Positions 1 through 7,460 are shown, counted from the first letter of the stretch. The stretch: 23,044 nucleotides of DNA from Pseudoselenomonas ruminantium (GCA_002373045.1 DFHU01000030.1:6906-29949), one strand, 5' to 3'. Notes: generated from the letters alone by a model not told the origin. Translations and numbers: made by a program.

Positions 1-664
1 TAAATCTTTGCCGGATATGCGGTGAAAAACCTTCACGCGCGCAAGCATGATAGACCGAATCCGCGAAGTTTTGCCCCATGTCCAGCAGGAAAAAGTCCTC
101 CTGCTGAAAATCCTTCAGGCCGACTTCTTCTGCTACAGCCAAGGGATGGGTATTACTGCAAACAAGCACCAGCTTATCGGTGCCCAGTGTTAATGCTTTA
201 TAACTGTCATCCGGCAGACTGCTACTGCGCAACACCGCTAATTCCACCAATTCACCATCGAGCATACGCAGGATTTCCTCGCCCCTATCCTCAACAAGGT
301 TGAGCTGGATATGGGGATTTTTTTCTTGAAAAGCCAAGAGCTTTGTATGCAGCCCATACTGTGAAAGCACAGGAATCGTGCCCAAATTCAAGGTCGCCGT
401 ATAAGGTGTTTTATCGTGCAGACGCCGCAGGACAGCGTCTGCGTTACTTACGGTTTCCCTGGCAAATTCAGCAAAATCCATCCCCGCCGTGGTAATATGC
501 AGCGTCCGCCCGGTGCGGTCAAAAAGCGGTACCCCCACTTCTTTTTCCAGCTGACTGATATGCTTGGAAAGAGACGACTGGGATATAAACAGACGTTCTG
601 CCGCCTGCGTCATTTGTTTGCAGTCACAGACCGCGAGGAAATATTTAAGTTGTTCAATTTCCAT
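1..664 (-). CDS. LysR-family transcriptional regulator (3' end outside the window)
   Basis: Translating the minus strand from an ATG at 664 gives an open frame of about 221 codons that leaves the window at base 1. The first 60 residues are a classic LysR winged helix-turn-helix: MEIEQLKYFLAVCD, then AERLFISQSSLSKHISQLEKE and LFDRTGR. The effector-binding domain follows (residues about 90-221, with LNLGTIPVLSQYG and VLVCSNTHPLAV). LysR proteins bind DNA as tetramers and respond to a small ligand, which cannot be read from sequence. The gene is divergent from the tannase-like esterase at 801, which it probably activates through the paired boxes at 710-745. Its own extended -10 overlaps these boxes, which fits autorepression. 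The family call is secure; the target is inferred. Confidence 0.92.
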   Translation of the reverse strand, partial: MEIEQLKYFLAVCDCKQMTQAAERLFISQSSLSKHISQLEKEVGVPLFDRTGRTLHITTAGMDFAEFARETVSNADAVLRRLHDKTPYTATLNLGTIPVLSQYGLHTKLLAFQEKNPHIQLNLVEDRGEEILRMLDGELVELAVLRSSSLPDDSYKALTLGTDKLVLVCSNTHPLAVAEEVGLKDFQQEDFFLLDMGQNFADSVYHACAREGFSPHIRQRF

Positions 665-699
665 GATAAAGCCCTGCTTTCCATAATTTCATTACAGCC

Positions 700-708
700 A
701 GTATATCA
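700..708 (-). promoter_or_regulatory. Extended -10 for the LysR gene at 1-664
   Basis: On the minus strand the sequence reads TGATATACT, an extended -10 (TGnTATACT), 36 bases before the ATG at 664. No convincing -35 is visible, as is common for extended -10 promoters. It directly abuts the first LysR box (710-724), so bound regulator would be expected to occlude it. Confidence 0.45.
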
Positions 709-709
709 T

Positions 710-745
710 ATTCCACTTGGGAATACTTGCTTTCCACATTGGAAT
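710..745. promoter_or_regulatory. Two tandem LysR-type operator boxes
   Basis: Box 1 (710-724) is ATTCCACTTGGGAAT, a perfect 5-5-5 inverted repeat. Box 2 (731-745) is TTTCCACATTGGAAT, nearly the same. Both contain the T-N11-A core typical of LysR sites, and their centres are 21 bp apart, two helical turns, so they face the same side of DNA. Box 2 touches the -35 of the esterase promoter, the usual activation-site geometry. Binding by the adjacent LysR protein is inferred from position. Confidence 0.7.
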
Positions 746-773
746 TGCTTTGCCCTTCTGCCCGTTATACAAT
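745..773 (+). promoter_or_regulatory. Sigma-70-type promoter of the tannase-like esterase
   Basis: TTGCTT (745-750), a 17-bp spacer and TACAAT (768-773) form a good promoter with transcription expected near 780, about 20 bases before the ATG at 801. The -35 is joined to the second LysR box, which suggests activator-dependent transcription. Confidence 0.6.
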
Positions 774-800
774 GTCAGCAGATTCAGAGGAGGTCATTTC

Positions 801-2432
801 ATGAACTTGAAAAAATTTGTACTATGCAGTCTGCTGACGGGCGCGCTGTCCGTATCCTTTACCGGTAATGCCTATATGGCAGAAGCCGTTTCCGCAGCAG
901 CAATCAGCACCGACAGTGAAAACCAAACAACCTACAGCCTCGACTTCGATGCCGGCAAAAACTACACCGAGGAAAGTAACACGGTCAATGGTCAGGTGGT
1001 CAAGTATCGTGCTTACCGGAATGTAATTTATGTAGCCCATCCCCAAAACAAAGATGCCCAGTCCATGAATATCTTTATCCCGGCAGCTTATTTTGACAAC
1101 GGCAAGATAAATGATTATACGAAGGAAACCGCCCCCATCTTCATGCCCAATGGTGTAGGTGGTTATATGCCGGGCGAAGCCGGTGAACCACAGGAAAAAG
1201 ATTTCCACGGCGATGGTGCCAATGCAATTTTAACAGCACTGTCCAAAGGATATGTGGTAGCAGCTCCGGCTATCCGCGGGCGGACAACCCTCGGTGCAGA
1301 TGGGCAGACCTATGTTGGCAAAGCCCCAGCCCTCATTGTAGATTACAAGGCGGCTGTGCGCTACTTGCGGCATAACAAAAAACGCCTGCCCGCCGGCGAC
1401 ACGGAAAAAATCATTTCCAATGGAACCAGCGCAGGCGGCGCTTTGTCTGCACTTTTGGGCGCAACGGGCAATGCCAAAGAATATGAGCCATACCTTAAGG
1501 AAATCGGCGCCGCCGAAGAACGGGACGATATTTTTGCCTCCAGCGATTACTGCCCCATCACCAATCTGGAACATGCCGATATGGCCTACGAGTGGATGTT
1601 CAATGGCGTCAATTCCTATTATATGGCCATGTGGCAGCTGCAGGATTTAGCGAACCGCGGCATGACCGTCCCCGGCGGCCAAGCGGGCAAACCTGCCCTG
1701 CCGCCCAAAGCACCGGATGCTGATGCCGCCAATAATCCTACAGCCAGTAAGCAGGAAGTACAGATGACCAAAGAGGAAATCGCCATTTCCAAGGTGCTCA
1801 AAGATGCTTTCCCCGCCTACGTCAACAGCCTGCAGCTAAAAGATGAACAGGGAAATCTGCTGACTTTGGATAAAGATGGCAACGGCTCTTTCCGCGATTA
1901 CATCAAAGGCAAATATATGCAGTCGGCGCAGGATGCACTGAGCCGCGGCCTTGATGTTTCCTCTGCCAGCTGGGTAAAGGTGAAAAACGGCAAAGTCGTA
2001 GATGTGGATTTGGACGCCTACCCTGCCGCAGCTACCCGCATGAAAGCTGCCCCGGCCTTTGACAAGCTGAATTTAAGTTCAGCGGAAAATGACGAGTTCG
2101 GCACCGAAAACAATACACCAAAGCATTTTTCGGCTATCTCCAAGCAGTACGAAAGCAAAACAGGAGAAATGGCTGACAGCGAAACGATAAAACTCATGAA
2201 CCCCATGAATTTTATCGGCAACGGCAAGGCTGTGACAGCCAAACACTTCCGCATCCGCCATGGCGCCATTGACCGTGATACGGCACTGGCAATTCCCGCC
2301 ATTCTGGCACTGAAACTGCAAAAGAGCGGCGTAGATGTAAATTTCTACTCGCCATGGAACCGCGGTCATGCCGGTGACTACGACCTGCCAGAACTCTTTA
2401 ATTGGCTGGACAGCATTTGCAAGGCAAAATAA
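801..2432 (+). CDS. Secreted alpha/beta-hydrolase, subtype-B tannase-like esterase
   Basis: A 543-residue exported serine esterase. I start it at 801, not at the upstream in-frame ATG at 717, because AGAGGAGG lies about 8 bases before 801 and the protein then begins with a signal peptide (MNLKKFVLCSLLTGALSVSF, then a small-residue stretch). The nucleophile elbow GTSAGG puts Ser at residue 210. Near the C-terminus, GHAGDYD gives His523, and Asp491 in AIDRDT lies 32 residues before it, the spacing recalled for Lactiplantibacillus plantarum tannase. The segments PIFMPNGVGGYMPG, GKAPALIVDYKAAVRYLR and YCPITNLEHADMAYEW also match that family. Such enzymes hydrolyse galloyl or feruloyl esters of plant polyphenols. 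The substrate is inferred; a related feruloyl or carboxyl esterase role is possible. Divergent LysR control fits an inducible catabolic enzyme. A relic of a second copy lies at 6325-6420. Confidence 0.8.
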   Translation: MNLKKFVLCSLLTGALSVSFTGNAYMAEAVSAAAISTDSENQTTYSLDFDAGKNYTEESNTVNGQVVKYRAYRNVIYVAHPQNKDAQSMNIFIPAAYFDNGKINDYTKETAPIFMPNGVGGYMPGEAGEPQEKDFHGDGANAILTALSKGYVVAAPAIRGRTTLGADGQTYVGKAPALIVDYKAAVRYLRHNKKRLPAGDTEKIISNGTSAGGALSALLGATGNAKEYEPYLKEIGAAEERDDIFASSDYCPITNLEHADMAYEWMFNGVNSYYMAMWQLQDLANRGMTVPGGQAGKPALPPKAPDADAANNPTASKQEVQMTKEEIAISKVLKDAFPAYVNSLQLKDEQGNLLTLDKDGNGSFRDYIKGKYMQSAQDALSRGLDVSSASWVKVKNGKVVDVDLDAYPAAATRMKAAPAFDKLNLSSAENDEFGTENNTPKHFSAISKQYESKTGEMADSETIKLMNPMNFIGNGKAVTAKHFRIRHGAIDRDTALAIPAILALKLQKSGVDVNFYSPWNRGHAGDYDLPELFNWLDSICKAK

Positions 2433-2934
2433 CCGGCAAGTCACCCCACCAATTTGGATATACAAAATATATTGTCCGGTAGTCAGGCAAGTTTTCTAAA
2501 CGTGAAATCAATATTGGTCGTGCATCCTCCATTTTCTCCTGTTTTCCGGCTTCCAGTATGTCATCATAGCCTGTGGGATATTTCCTTGCAGTCCGAATGG
2601 CAAACAAATCACCTTTCGTTTCCTCGGCAATCCATTCAGCCAAAACTTGCTCATCCGAACGGAAGCCATCGCCATCCGCTTTTTCGTCCTTGGAGAAAAC
2701 TTCGCATACATATTTATCATAATCGTCAAACTGATAGGTATTGAAGGAGCAGAGAAGCATGGGCTTTTGGAAATAATTTTCGAGAAGCATCTCAAATAGT
2801 CCCATATACTCACGGTAGTTATCCCGGAGCATTTCTTCCTCCTTCACATTCATCGTGTAAATGCAGGCTGTGAGAATCTTCTTTTGGACAAGATTCGGAT
2901 AGCCGTGCTTGTACTGCATATACGATACCCACAA
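2433..2934 (-). pseudogene. Chimeric relic: FMN-reductase C-terminus joined to a truncated flavodoxin
   Basis: The open frame begins only at a TTG at 2934, just after an in-frame stop, with no SD site. From the ATG at 2919 it reads like the C-terminal part of an NADPH-dependent FMN reductase (KILTACIYTMNV, SFNTYQFDDYDKYVCEVF). Near 2650-2680 it switches to the middle of a flavodoxin (AEWIAEETKGDLFAI, PILISRLENL, YFVYPNWWGDLP). It is cut off exactly where the tannase stop codon begins on the other strand; the remaining codons are antisense tannase. The flavodoxin phosphate-binding loop and its last third are both missing. It is the last member of the minus-strand redox operon. I regard it as a non-functional deletion fusion. 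The junction is inferred from family knowledge and could be off by some codons. Confidence 0.7.
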
Positions 2935-3021
2935 TCATCAAATGATACGTATCGTAGCAATGAGACAAGTGACAGCATGATTTTCTCCTATCGAACGAAC
3001 CGTTGAATATTTCATTCTTTT

Positions 3022-3633
3022 TCAGCGTATGAAGTGGGTGAGCGTAATCTTCTCATATTCCGGGGATGCGCCTCCGGCTTTGATTCCATTCAGGAGCCAC
3101 GCTATATTCTGTGCCAGTGTCCGCATGGTTTGAAGTCCCTCGGCATCTTTGGCCACATCCTCCGGCGTGAAGCCGTGTACCTGATTCCAGTATTGGGAGG
3201 TAGCTACTACCATATTGGTCATCTGAAAATACATATTGAGCCGCGTAAATGCCACAGATGCGCCCCCGCGACGGCAGGACACCACGGCTGCGGCAATCTT
3301 TCCCGCGAACCGTCCGCTTGCACTGAACATGAAGCAATCGAGAAAGCTCGTGAGCCGACCGTTCGGGCCGCCGTAGTAAACCGGCGAGCCAACAACCATG
3401 CCGTCAAATTCGTCCCATCTGGCAGTGGTTTCATTTACCAGGTCATTGAACACGCATTTTCCCGTTTCCCGACATTTGTAGCAGGCAATGCAGTCCTGCA
3501 TTGGCTTCTTGCCAAGCCAGAGGATTTCGGACTCCACATTAAGCTCGCCCAGCTTGTCAGCAACTTCCTTCAGCGCGGTAAAAGTGCAGCCTTTTTCATT
3601 GGGACTGCCGTTGATTAAAAGAATTTTTGACAT
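3022..3633 (-). CDS. Flavodoxin-fold NAD(P)H-dependent FMN reductase, iron-sulfur flavoprotein type
   Basis: A complete 203-residue flavodoxin-fold protein with AGGAGA 11 bases before its ATG. The N-terminus ILLINGSPNEKGCT is the FMN phosphate loop, and GSPVYYGGPNG (82-92) is the second flavin-binding segment. Cysteines 48, 51, 54 and 60 form C-x2-C-x2-C-x5-C, the compact 4Fe-4S pattern of iron-sulfur flavoproteins, so it probably carries a cluster as well as FMN. It would act in the cytoplasm as an electron-transfer or quinone/FMN reductase; the acceptor is unknown. It lies 33 bases downstream of the Dabb gene in the redox operon. The relic at 2433 contains the C-terminus of a related protein, so a paralogue once followed it. 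Confidence 0.85.
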   Translation of the reverse strand: MSKILLINGSPNEKGCTFTALKEVADKLGELNVESEILWLGKKPMQDCIACYKCRETGKCVFNDLVNETTARWDEFDGMVVGSPVYYGGPNGRLTSFLDCFMFSASGRFAGKIAAAVVSCRRGGASVAFTRLNMYFQMTNMVVATSQYWNQVHGFTPEDVAKDAEGLQTMRTLAQNIAWLLNGIKAGGASPEYEKITLTHFIR

Positions 3634-3666
3634 CTCGCATCTCTCCTGTTCAAAAACGATACTACA

Positions 3667-3963
3667 TCATTCCTCCAGCTCAAACTGACTGGCAAAAATG
3701 AGGTCGGGGTCATAATACTTCATCGAGTCTTTGGCAATTGCGGCGTGTTCCGGCGAATTGACGAAAGCTTCCCAAATTTTCTTGTCAGCAAAGTCTGCCG
3801 TCAGCGCTACGTGAGTATTATTCGCATACCAGCCGAGATTTTCGCCCGCACGCACGGTTGGGTATTTTTCCTTCAGCCCCCGAAGTTTTTTAGCGATTTC
3901 ACGGATAACCTCCTCTGAAACACCCTTCTTCACCGCTGCAATAAAAATATGCCTTATCATCAT
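3667..3963 (-). CDS. Dabb (stress-responsive A/B barrel) domain protein
   Basis: A 98-residue protein beginning MMIRHIFIAAVKKGVSEE, a typical Dabb opening, with the conserved centre GENLGWYANNTHVALTADF, then a helix with HAAIAKDSMKYYDPD. Dabb domains are small dimeric ferredoxin-like barrels; some act as cyclases or oxygenases, many have no known reaction. Two adjacent ATGs are possible starts; GAAGGGCGG just upstream serves either. It lies 52 bases after the nitroreductase and 33 bases before the FMN reductase, so it is almost certainly co-transcribed with them. Its job in this redox operon is unknown. Confidence 0.82.
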   Translation of the reverse strand: MMIRHIFIAAVKKGVSEEVIREIAKKLRGLKEKYPTVRAGENLGWYANNTHVALTADFADKKIWEAFVNSPEHAAIAKDSMKYYDPDLIFASQFELEE

Positions 3964-4015
3964 AATGCCGCCCTTCTAAAAGCCGCCATACATGGCAGCA
4001 GTGTCTTCGGCAATT

Positions 4016-4570
4016 TTATTTTTGCCCATACTTCTCGTAATGAACATTTTGCCAAACCAAATCTTTTTCCGTACGAGGGGATTTCTTCTCGCCCTTCTGC
4101 CCCAGAGCAACCACGTTCAGCACGGAAAACTTGTCCGGCACGCCGAGGATTTGCCGGATTTCCTCATCGGCGCTTTTTCTTTGCCCCTGCCGATTTCTCA
4201 TGTGAATCCAACAGGCTCCCACACCAAACTGCTCGGCGGCCAGCAAAATGTATGTGGATGCCACCGCCGCATCCTCTATCCAAAGTTCGCAGTCTGCCAT
4301 ATCGGCCATGACCACGATGGCAACGTCTGCCGTGGGAAGCGGCCCCGCGCCCATGCGCTTGCAGCGGGCAACCGCCTCGATGGTCGCCCGGTCACGAATC
4401 ACCACGAATTCCACGGGATGCCGCCCCCAAGAAGACGGTGCCAAGAGCGCAATCTTCAAAATTTCCCGCACCACATCATCGGAAACTTTCTCCCCCGTGT
4501 AGCGACGAACGGAACGGCGCTGACGCGCCAATTCAAACAGCAGATTTTCCTGTGTCTTATTTGAAAACAT
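4016..4570 (-). CDS. Nitroreductase-family FMN oxidoreductase
   Basis: A 184-residue protein of the usual length for the compact nitroreductase family. It shows the FMN-phosphate motif RRSVRRYTGEKVSDD near residue 18, APSSWGRHPVEFVVI near residue 44, and a C-terminal segment with VPDKFSVLNVVALGQKGE. These enzymes are homodimeric and use NAD(P)H to reduce nitroaromatics, quinones or flavins. GGAGG nine bases before the ATG supports the start, which overlaps the end of the SDR gene by 14 bases; the two are probably translationally coupled. The family is clear; the natural substrate is not visible. Confidence 0.88.
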   Translation of the reverse strand: MFSNKTQENLLFELARQRRSVRRYTGEKVSDDVVREILKIALLAPSSWGRHPVEFVVIRDRATIEAVARCKRMGAGPLPTADVAIVVMADMADCELWIEDAAVASTYILLAAEQFGVGACWIHMRNRQGQRKSADEEIRQILGVPDKFSVLNVVALGQKGEKKSPRTEKDLVWQNVHYEKYGQK

Positions 4571-5207
4571 ACTCTACATCCTCCTGCTTTTCGTAAAGTT
4601 CCCAATATTTTTCCGCAATGTCAGCGGGGTCATAGTGGGTATTGGGGGCGATGCTGCCCATGATGGTGACGACACCCACATAAACGCCTTGCTCCTTCAC
4701 CTCCTGTGACAAGGCAAAGGCAAGCGCCCGAAGCGCCGCTTTGTCCATGGAGATGCAAGTGTACTCGGCCATGGGATAGAGGGCAAGGCCGCCGCCTGTG
4801 AAAATAATCGCACCGCTGCCCCTGGCTATCTGATCCGGCAATACGAGCTTGGCCGTGTGAAGGGCGCTTGCCACATCCACTTGGTAATGCTCCATGAGAT
4901 CGGCACTTGTGAGCTTGCTAGGAAAACCTGCCGTCAGAATTGCGGCATTGTAAATCAGCACATCTACGCTTCCATGCTCCTGCCGTATCTTCTGAAAAGC
5001 CGTTGACAGGGAATCGGTGCTGGCGGCATCTGCCGCATAGGTATAGGCTTCAATGCCTTGGGTATTCAATTCCTCTGCCAAAGGCGCAAGTTTGTCAAGG
5101 TTTCTTGCCAGCATTGCCACCTTGAAATCGTGCATACCGAATACCTTGGCAATGTTTACGCCCATTCCCTTGCCTGCGCCTACCACAACGGCCAACTTCT
5201 TTTCCAT
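4557..5207 (-). CDS. Short-chain dehydrogenase/reductase-like protein with atypical active site
   Basis: First gene of the redox operon, 216 residues. The N-terminus AVVVGAGKGMGVNIAKVFG is a Rossmann nucleotide-binding motif, and YAADAASTDS and LIYNAAIL match the SDR adenine and NNAG-type segments. The active site is not canonical. Where YxxxK is expected the sequence is AEYTCISMDKAALRAL, so the tyrosine is seven rather than four residues before the lysine. The usual catalytic serine stretch is IIFTGGGLAL. It may therefore be a divergent SDR with altered chemistry or a nucleotide sensor. AGGAG lies 9 bases before the ATG. It is transcribed from the promoter at 5254-5282 and overlaps the nitroreductase. 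Confidence 0.85.
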   Translation of the reverse strand: MEKKLAVVVGAGKGMGVNIAKVFGMHDFKVAMLARNLDKLAPLAEELNTQGIEAYTYAADAASTDSLSTAFQKIRQEHGSVDVLIYNAAILTAGFPSKLTSADLMEHYQVDVASALHTAKLVLPDQIARGSGAIIFTGGGLALYPMAEYTCISMDKAALRALAFALSQEVKEQGVYVGVVTIMGSIAPNTHYDPADIAEKYWELYEKQEDVEYVFK

Positions 5208-5239
5208 GATGAAATTCTCCTCTCAATTTTCTGTCCCGA

Positions 5240-5268
5240 TTGTATCTGTATCTATTGTATGGTAGAAT
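5240..5268 (+). promoter_or_regulatory. Promoter of the LysR gene at 5319
   Basis: TTGTAT (5240-5245), a 17-bp spacer and TAGAAT (5263-5268). It overlaps the opposing promoter at 5254-5282, so polymerase and regulator would compete for the same DNA. ATTGTAT occurs twice here (5239-5245 and 5254-5260) and could be part of the LysR site. Confidence 0.5.
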
Positions 5269-5282
5269 CAAAATAAAGACAA
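5254..5282 (-). promoter_or_regulatory. Promoter of the SDR-nitroreductase redox operon
   Basis: Read on the minus strand: TTGTCT (5282-5277), exactly 17 bp, then TACAAT (5259-5254), with a start expected near 5247, about 40 bases before the SDR ATG. It is the better of the two divergent promoters in this gap. Confidence 0.65.
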
Positions 5283-5318
5283 ATACATTTTTATTTATGG
5301 GAGGATAACCAGAAAGTT

Positions 5319-6182
5319 ATGTTGACACACAATCTGCGAATCTTCTTGGAAGTGGCCAACCGCCGAAGCATCACCGAAACAGCGAACGCCCGTTACATTT
5401 CCCAGCCCGCTGTCAGCAAGGCCATTCAGTCGCTGGAAAAGGAGTTGAGCCTGAAACTTTTTCATCGTGACAAGAAAAACGGCATGATACCCACGGAAGC
5501 GGGAAAAAAAATCCTCCTTTTGGCACGGCAAATGGAGGACTTGGAGAACCGCATCCGCCAGACGGCTTTTCGGGAAAACAATTTCATCGGCGGCAAACTT
5601 CGCATTGCTTCCGTCCCCGTGACCACCACGGCGCTGCTGTCCAAAGTGCTGCGGCAATATCGGGAGACTTATCCCTATGTAACGGTGGAAATCAAGGAGG
5701 ACAATCCCCTTGCCGTGCAAAAGATGGTAGAGGAACACGCCGTTGACTTTGCCGTTACTTACGCTCCTTTCGGCAACTTGGATGCCGAAATTCTCATTAG
5801 GGATGAAATGGTGGGCATATTGCCGCTGGATTCCGAGACAGGAATCATAGAGATAAGCAAAGCTGCAGACCATATGATTCTGTGTCGTGCCGGAATGGAA
5901 ACTGTGACAGAGCGTTTGCCTGCCGGACATGGGATTGATTTTAGCCGCAGTCTGCTCGTTCAGACTGCCCAAACCGTGGTGCGCATGGTGGAAGAAGGAA
6001 ACGGAGTGGGGCTTATCTCCAAGTTCACTCTTTCCTCGATTTCGCATAACCTGCGTATTTGTCCAATACAGCCGCCGCTTGACACACAGATTGGCCTCCT
6101 TGCTTATGATTTAGCCGATCTGACTCCCGTGGCGCAGGAATTTGCCCGCATGATACGGGAGTTATGCGCGGAAATGATTTGA
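5319..6182 (+). CDS. LysR-family transcriptional regulator, divergent from the redox operon
   Basis: A full-length 287-residue LysR protein. The N-terminal helix-turn-helix reads MLTHNLRIFLEVANRRSITE, then ARYISQPAVSKAIQSLEKEL and LFHRDKKNG. The substrate-binding domain covers about residues 90-287, with KLRIASVPVTTTALLSKVLR. It probably controls the SDR-nitroreductase-Dabb-flavoprotein operon across the 111-bp gap with overlapping divergent promoters; a redox or electrophile signal is an inference from those targets. GGGAGG lies 14 bases before the ATG, farther than usual, and AGAAAG is nearer, so translation may be modest. It is not closely similar to the LysR protein at 1-664. Confidence 0.92.
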   Translation: MLTHNLRIFLEVANRRSITETANARYISQPAVSKAIQSLEKELSLKLFHRDKKNGMIPTEAGKKILLLARQMEDLENRIRQTAFRENNFIGGKLRIASVPVTTTALLSKVLRQYRETYPYVTVEIKEDNPLAVQKMVEEHAVDFAVTYAPFGNLDAEILIRDEMVGILPLDSETGIIEISKAADHMILCRAGMETVTERLPAGHGIDFSRSLLVQTAQTVVRMVEEGNGVGLISKFTLSSISHNLRICPIQPPLDTQIGLLAYDLADLTPVAQEFARMIRELCAEMI

Positions 6183-6324
6183 TTAGTGTATGCGATTTAC
6201 GGCATTCAGCCATTTAGAGGGTGATTCTCTTATGTACCTACATTCGCGAAGGATAAACTATTACTATTGTTTTATACCGTTCGCCGTATATGATGACCTC
6301 TTTTCTGACCTTAACGCCTGTTAT

Positions 6325-6420
6325 GTGAACTTCTATTCCCCTTGGAATCGCGGCCATGCCGGTGACTACGACCTGCCGGAACTCTTTAATTGGATGGACA
6401 GCATTTGTAAGGCAAAGTAA
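6325..6420 (+). pseudogene. Relic of the 3' end of a second tannase-like gene
   Basis: The last 31 codons and stop match the end of the esterase at 801-2432: VNFYSPWNRGHAGDYDLP, then ELFNWMDSICKAK, with one residue changed (L to M) but about ten silent base differences. Similarity starts abruptly at the VNF codons and stops at the stop codon. The silent divergence shows an old paralogue, not a recent copying artefact. It keeps the catalytic-His motif but nothing else. An ORF reading through it from upstream (6190) has no tannase-like residues before this point and is probably not a gene. The 142 bases between the LysR stop and this relic show nothing else. Confidence 0.85.
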
Positions 6421-6466
6421 ATAAAATAGAAGCTCAAACAGATAGAATCTTTGTCTGTATGTGAAT

Positions 6467-6508
6467 AACAAAAACAGTCAGTATCCGAAAGAACTGACTG
6501 TTTTTGTT
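6467..6508. terminator. Strong bidirectional hairpin terminator
   Basis: A perfect 16-bp stem (6467-6482 with 6493-6508) around the 10-base loop ATCCGAAAGA, with A-rich left and T-rich right arms. It separates the plus-strand LysR/tannase-relic side from the convergent minus-strand radical SAM gene and can serve both. Confidence 0.85.
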
Positions 6509-6534
6509 TTGTTGGTAAAAATTTATACAGCGAA

Positions 6535-7413
6535 TTAAATCATGCGGAGATTTTCCCGCCGAGAACGCAAGCCTTCTTCTCCGAAACGTCGAAAGATAGT
6601 TTCCAGAGTATTGAGCATCTTTTGCTTGTCATTCGGCAATTGCCCATAGATAGGCGTGATGATGGAAGCATTGGTCGCATCTATGGTCGTTTCTATCGTC
6701 AATTTACGCAAAAACGTCTGAAGTTCTTCAATTCGTTCGGCTTCCGTGGCTTCAACAAAAGTACCGTTTTTCACGTCTTCCATGAGTGGAGTATCGGGAA
6801 AAAGAGTAAGCCCTGCCGCCATGACCCGGAACGGCGTGAGCTGGTTGATAACATCTGCTGTTTTTTCCGCATGGGAAAGACCGTAGCCGTGCCCGCCAAG
6901 ACCACTCAGGAAAATGACGGCATAATCCATGCCTGCCTCCGTCAGTTTTCCCAGCTGCTCCACGATATCCTTTGCTTCATAACCTTTGTTCATGCGTTTT
7001 AACACAGCATCATCGCCGGATTCAATGCCAAATACGAGACGGTCATACCCCATCCGGTGAAGTTCTTTTATTTGCTCAACCGACTTGTTCTTTACGCTGT
7101 CCACACGCCCATAGCCTCCGATGGACCGGACAAAAGGCAGGTATTCGTGGATAAGCTCAGCAACGGTTTTCAGCTTATCGAAAGTCAGCAGGAAGGGGTC
7201 GGCGCCCTGCAGCCAGATGCGTGGGAAAGATATGCCATACTCCTTGAGTTCCTGCAAATCCTCTTTGACCTCATCCAATGGCGATACGCCAAAGGGCGCA
7301 TCCTTGTAGTAGGTGCAGAACCGGCAGGCATTATGGGAACAGCCGGACGTTATTTGCAGGAAAACACTGTTCGCCTCATAAGGCGGACGTACAACGGTAC
7401 TGGCAAAATGCAT
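6535..7413 (-). CDS. Radical SAM family protein
   Basis: I start at 7413, not at an upstream in-frame start near 7500, because AAGGAG lies nine bases before this ATG and the longer version would begin inside the ArsR terminator. The 292-residue product opens MHFASTVVRPPYEANSVFLQ, followed by ITSGCSHNACRFCTYYK. Cys25, Cys30 and Cys33 form C-x4-C-x2-C, a variant of the radical SAM cluster motif seen in the B12-type/COG1032-like group with a GCSxNxCxFC signature. Other landmarks are LQGADPFLL, GGYGRVDSVKNKS, LVFGIESGDDAVLKRMNKG and AVIFLSGLGG. It should bind a 4Fe-4S cluster and S-adenosylmethionine; the reaction is unknown. It follows an ArsR-type gene and has a matching operator upstream (7439-7460). 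Confidence 0.88.
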   Translation of the reverse strand: MHFASTVVRPPYEANSVFLQITSGCSHNACRFCTYYKDAPFGVSPLDEVKEDLQELKEYGISFPRIWLQGADPFLLTFDKLKTVAELIHEYLPFVRSIGGYGRVDSVKNKSVEQIKELHRMGYDRLVFGIESGDDAVLKRMNKGYEAKDIVEQLGKLTEAGMDYAVIFLSGLGGHGYGLSHAEKTADVINQLTPFRVMAAGLTLFPDTPLMEDVKNGTFVEATEAERIEELQTFLRKLTIETTIDATNASIITPIYGQLPNDKQKMLNTLETIFRRFGEEGLRSRRENLRMI

Positions 7414-7438
7414 GATACAACACTCCTTAATAAATCTA

Positions 7439-7460
7439 TATATCGCTTTTTTTAGATATA
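7439..7460. promoter_or_regulatory. Inverted repeat matching the ArsR promoter operator
   Basis: TATATC, ten bases, GATATA lies 26 bases before the radical SAM ATG. The same ATATC-N10-GATAT form sits inside the ArsR promoter at 7821-7840, so this is a likely second ArsR site controlling the radical SAM gene. No convincing -35/-10 pair is visible around it. Confidence 0.55.

Noticed and set aside
416..868. Plus-strand ORF of 150 codons over the LysR gene and the intergenic gap
   Set aside because: It is antisense to clear LysR coding sequence and crosses the operator, promoter and signal-peptide region of the esterase; no SD site.
1926..1936. GCGCAGGATGC in the tannase gene, matching part of repeat B
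   Set aside because: Only 11 bases match, the second palindrome arm is missing, and the residues fit the esterase reading normally.
3034..3618. Long plus-strand ORF of 194 codons opposite the FMN reductase
   Set aside because: An exact shadow of the well-supported minus-strand gene, with no recognisable domain.
6190..6324. Start of a gene reading into the tannase relic
   Set aside because: No tannase-like or other recognisable residues before 6325 and only a poor ribosome site; the frame is probably open by chance.
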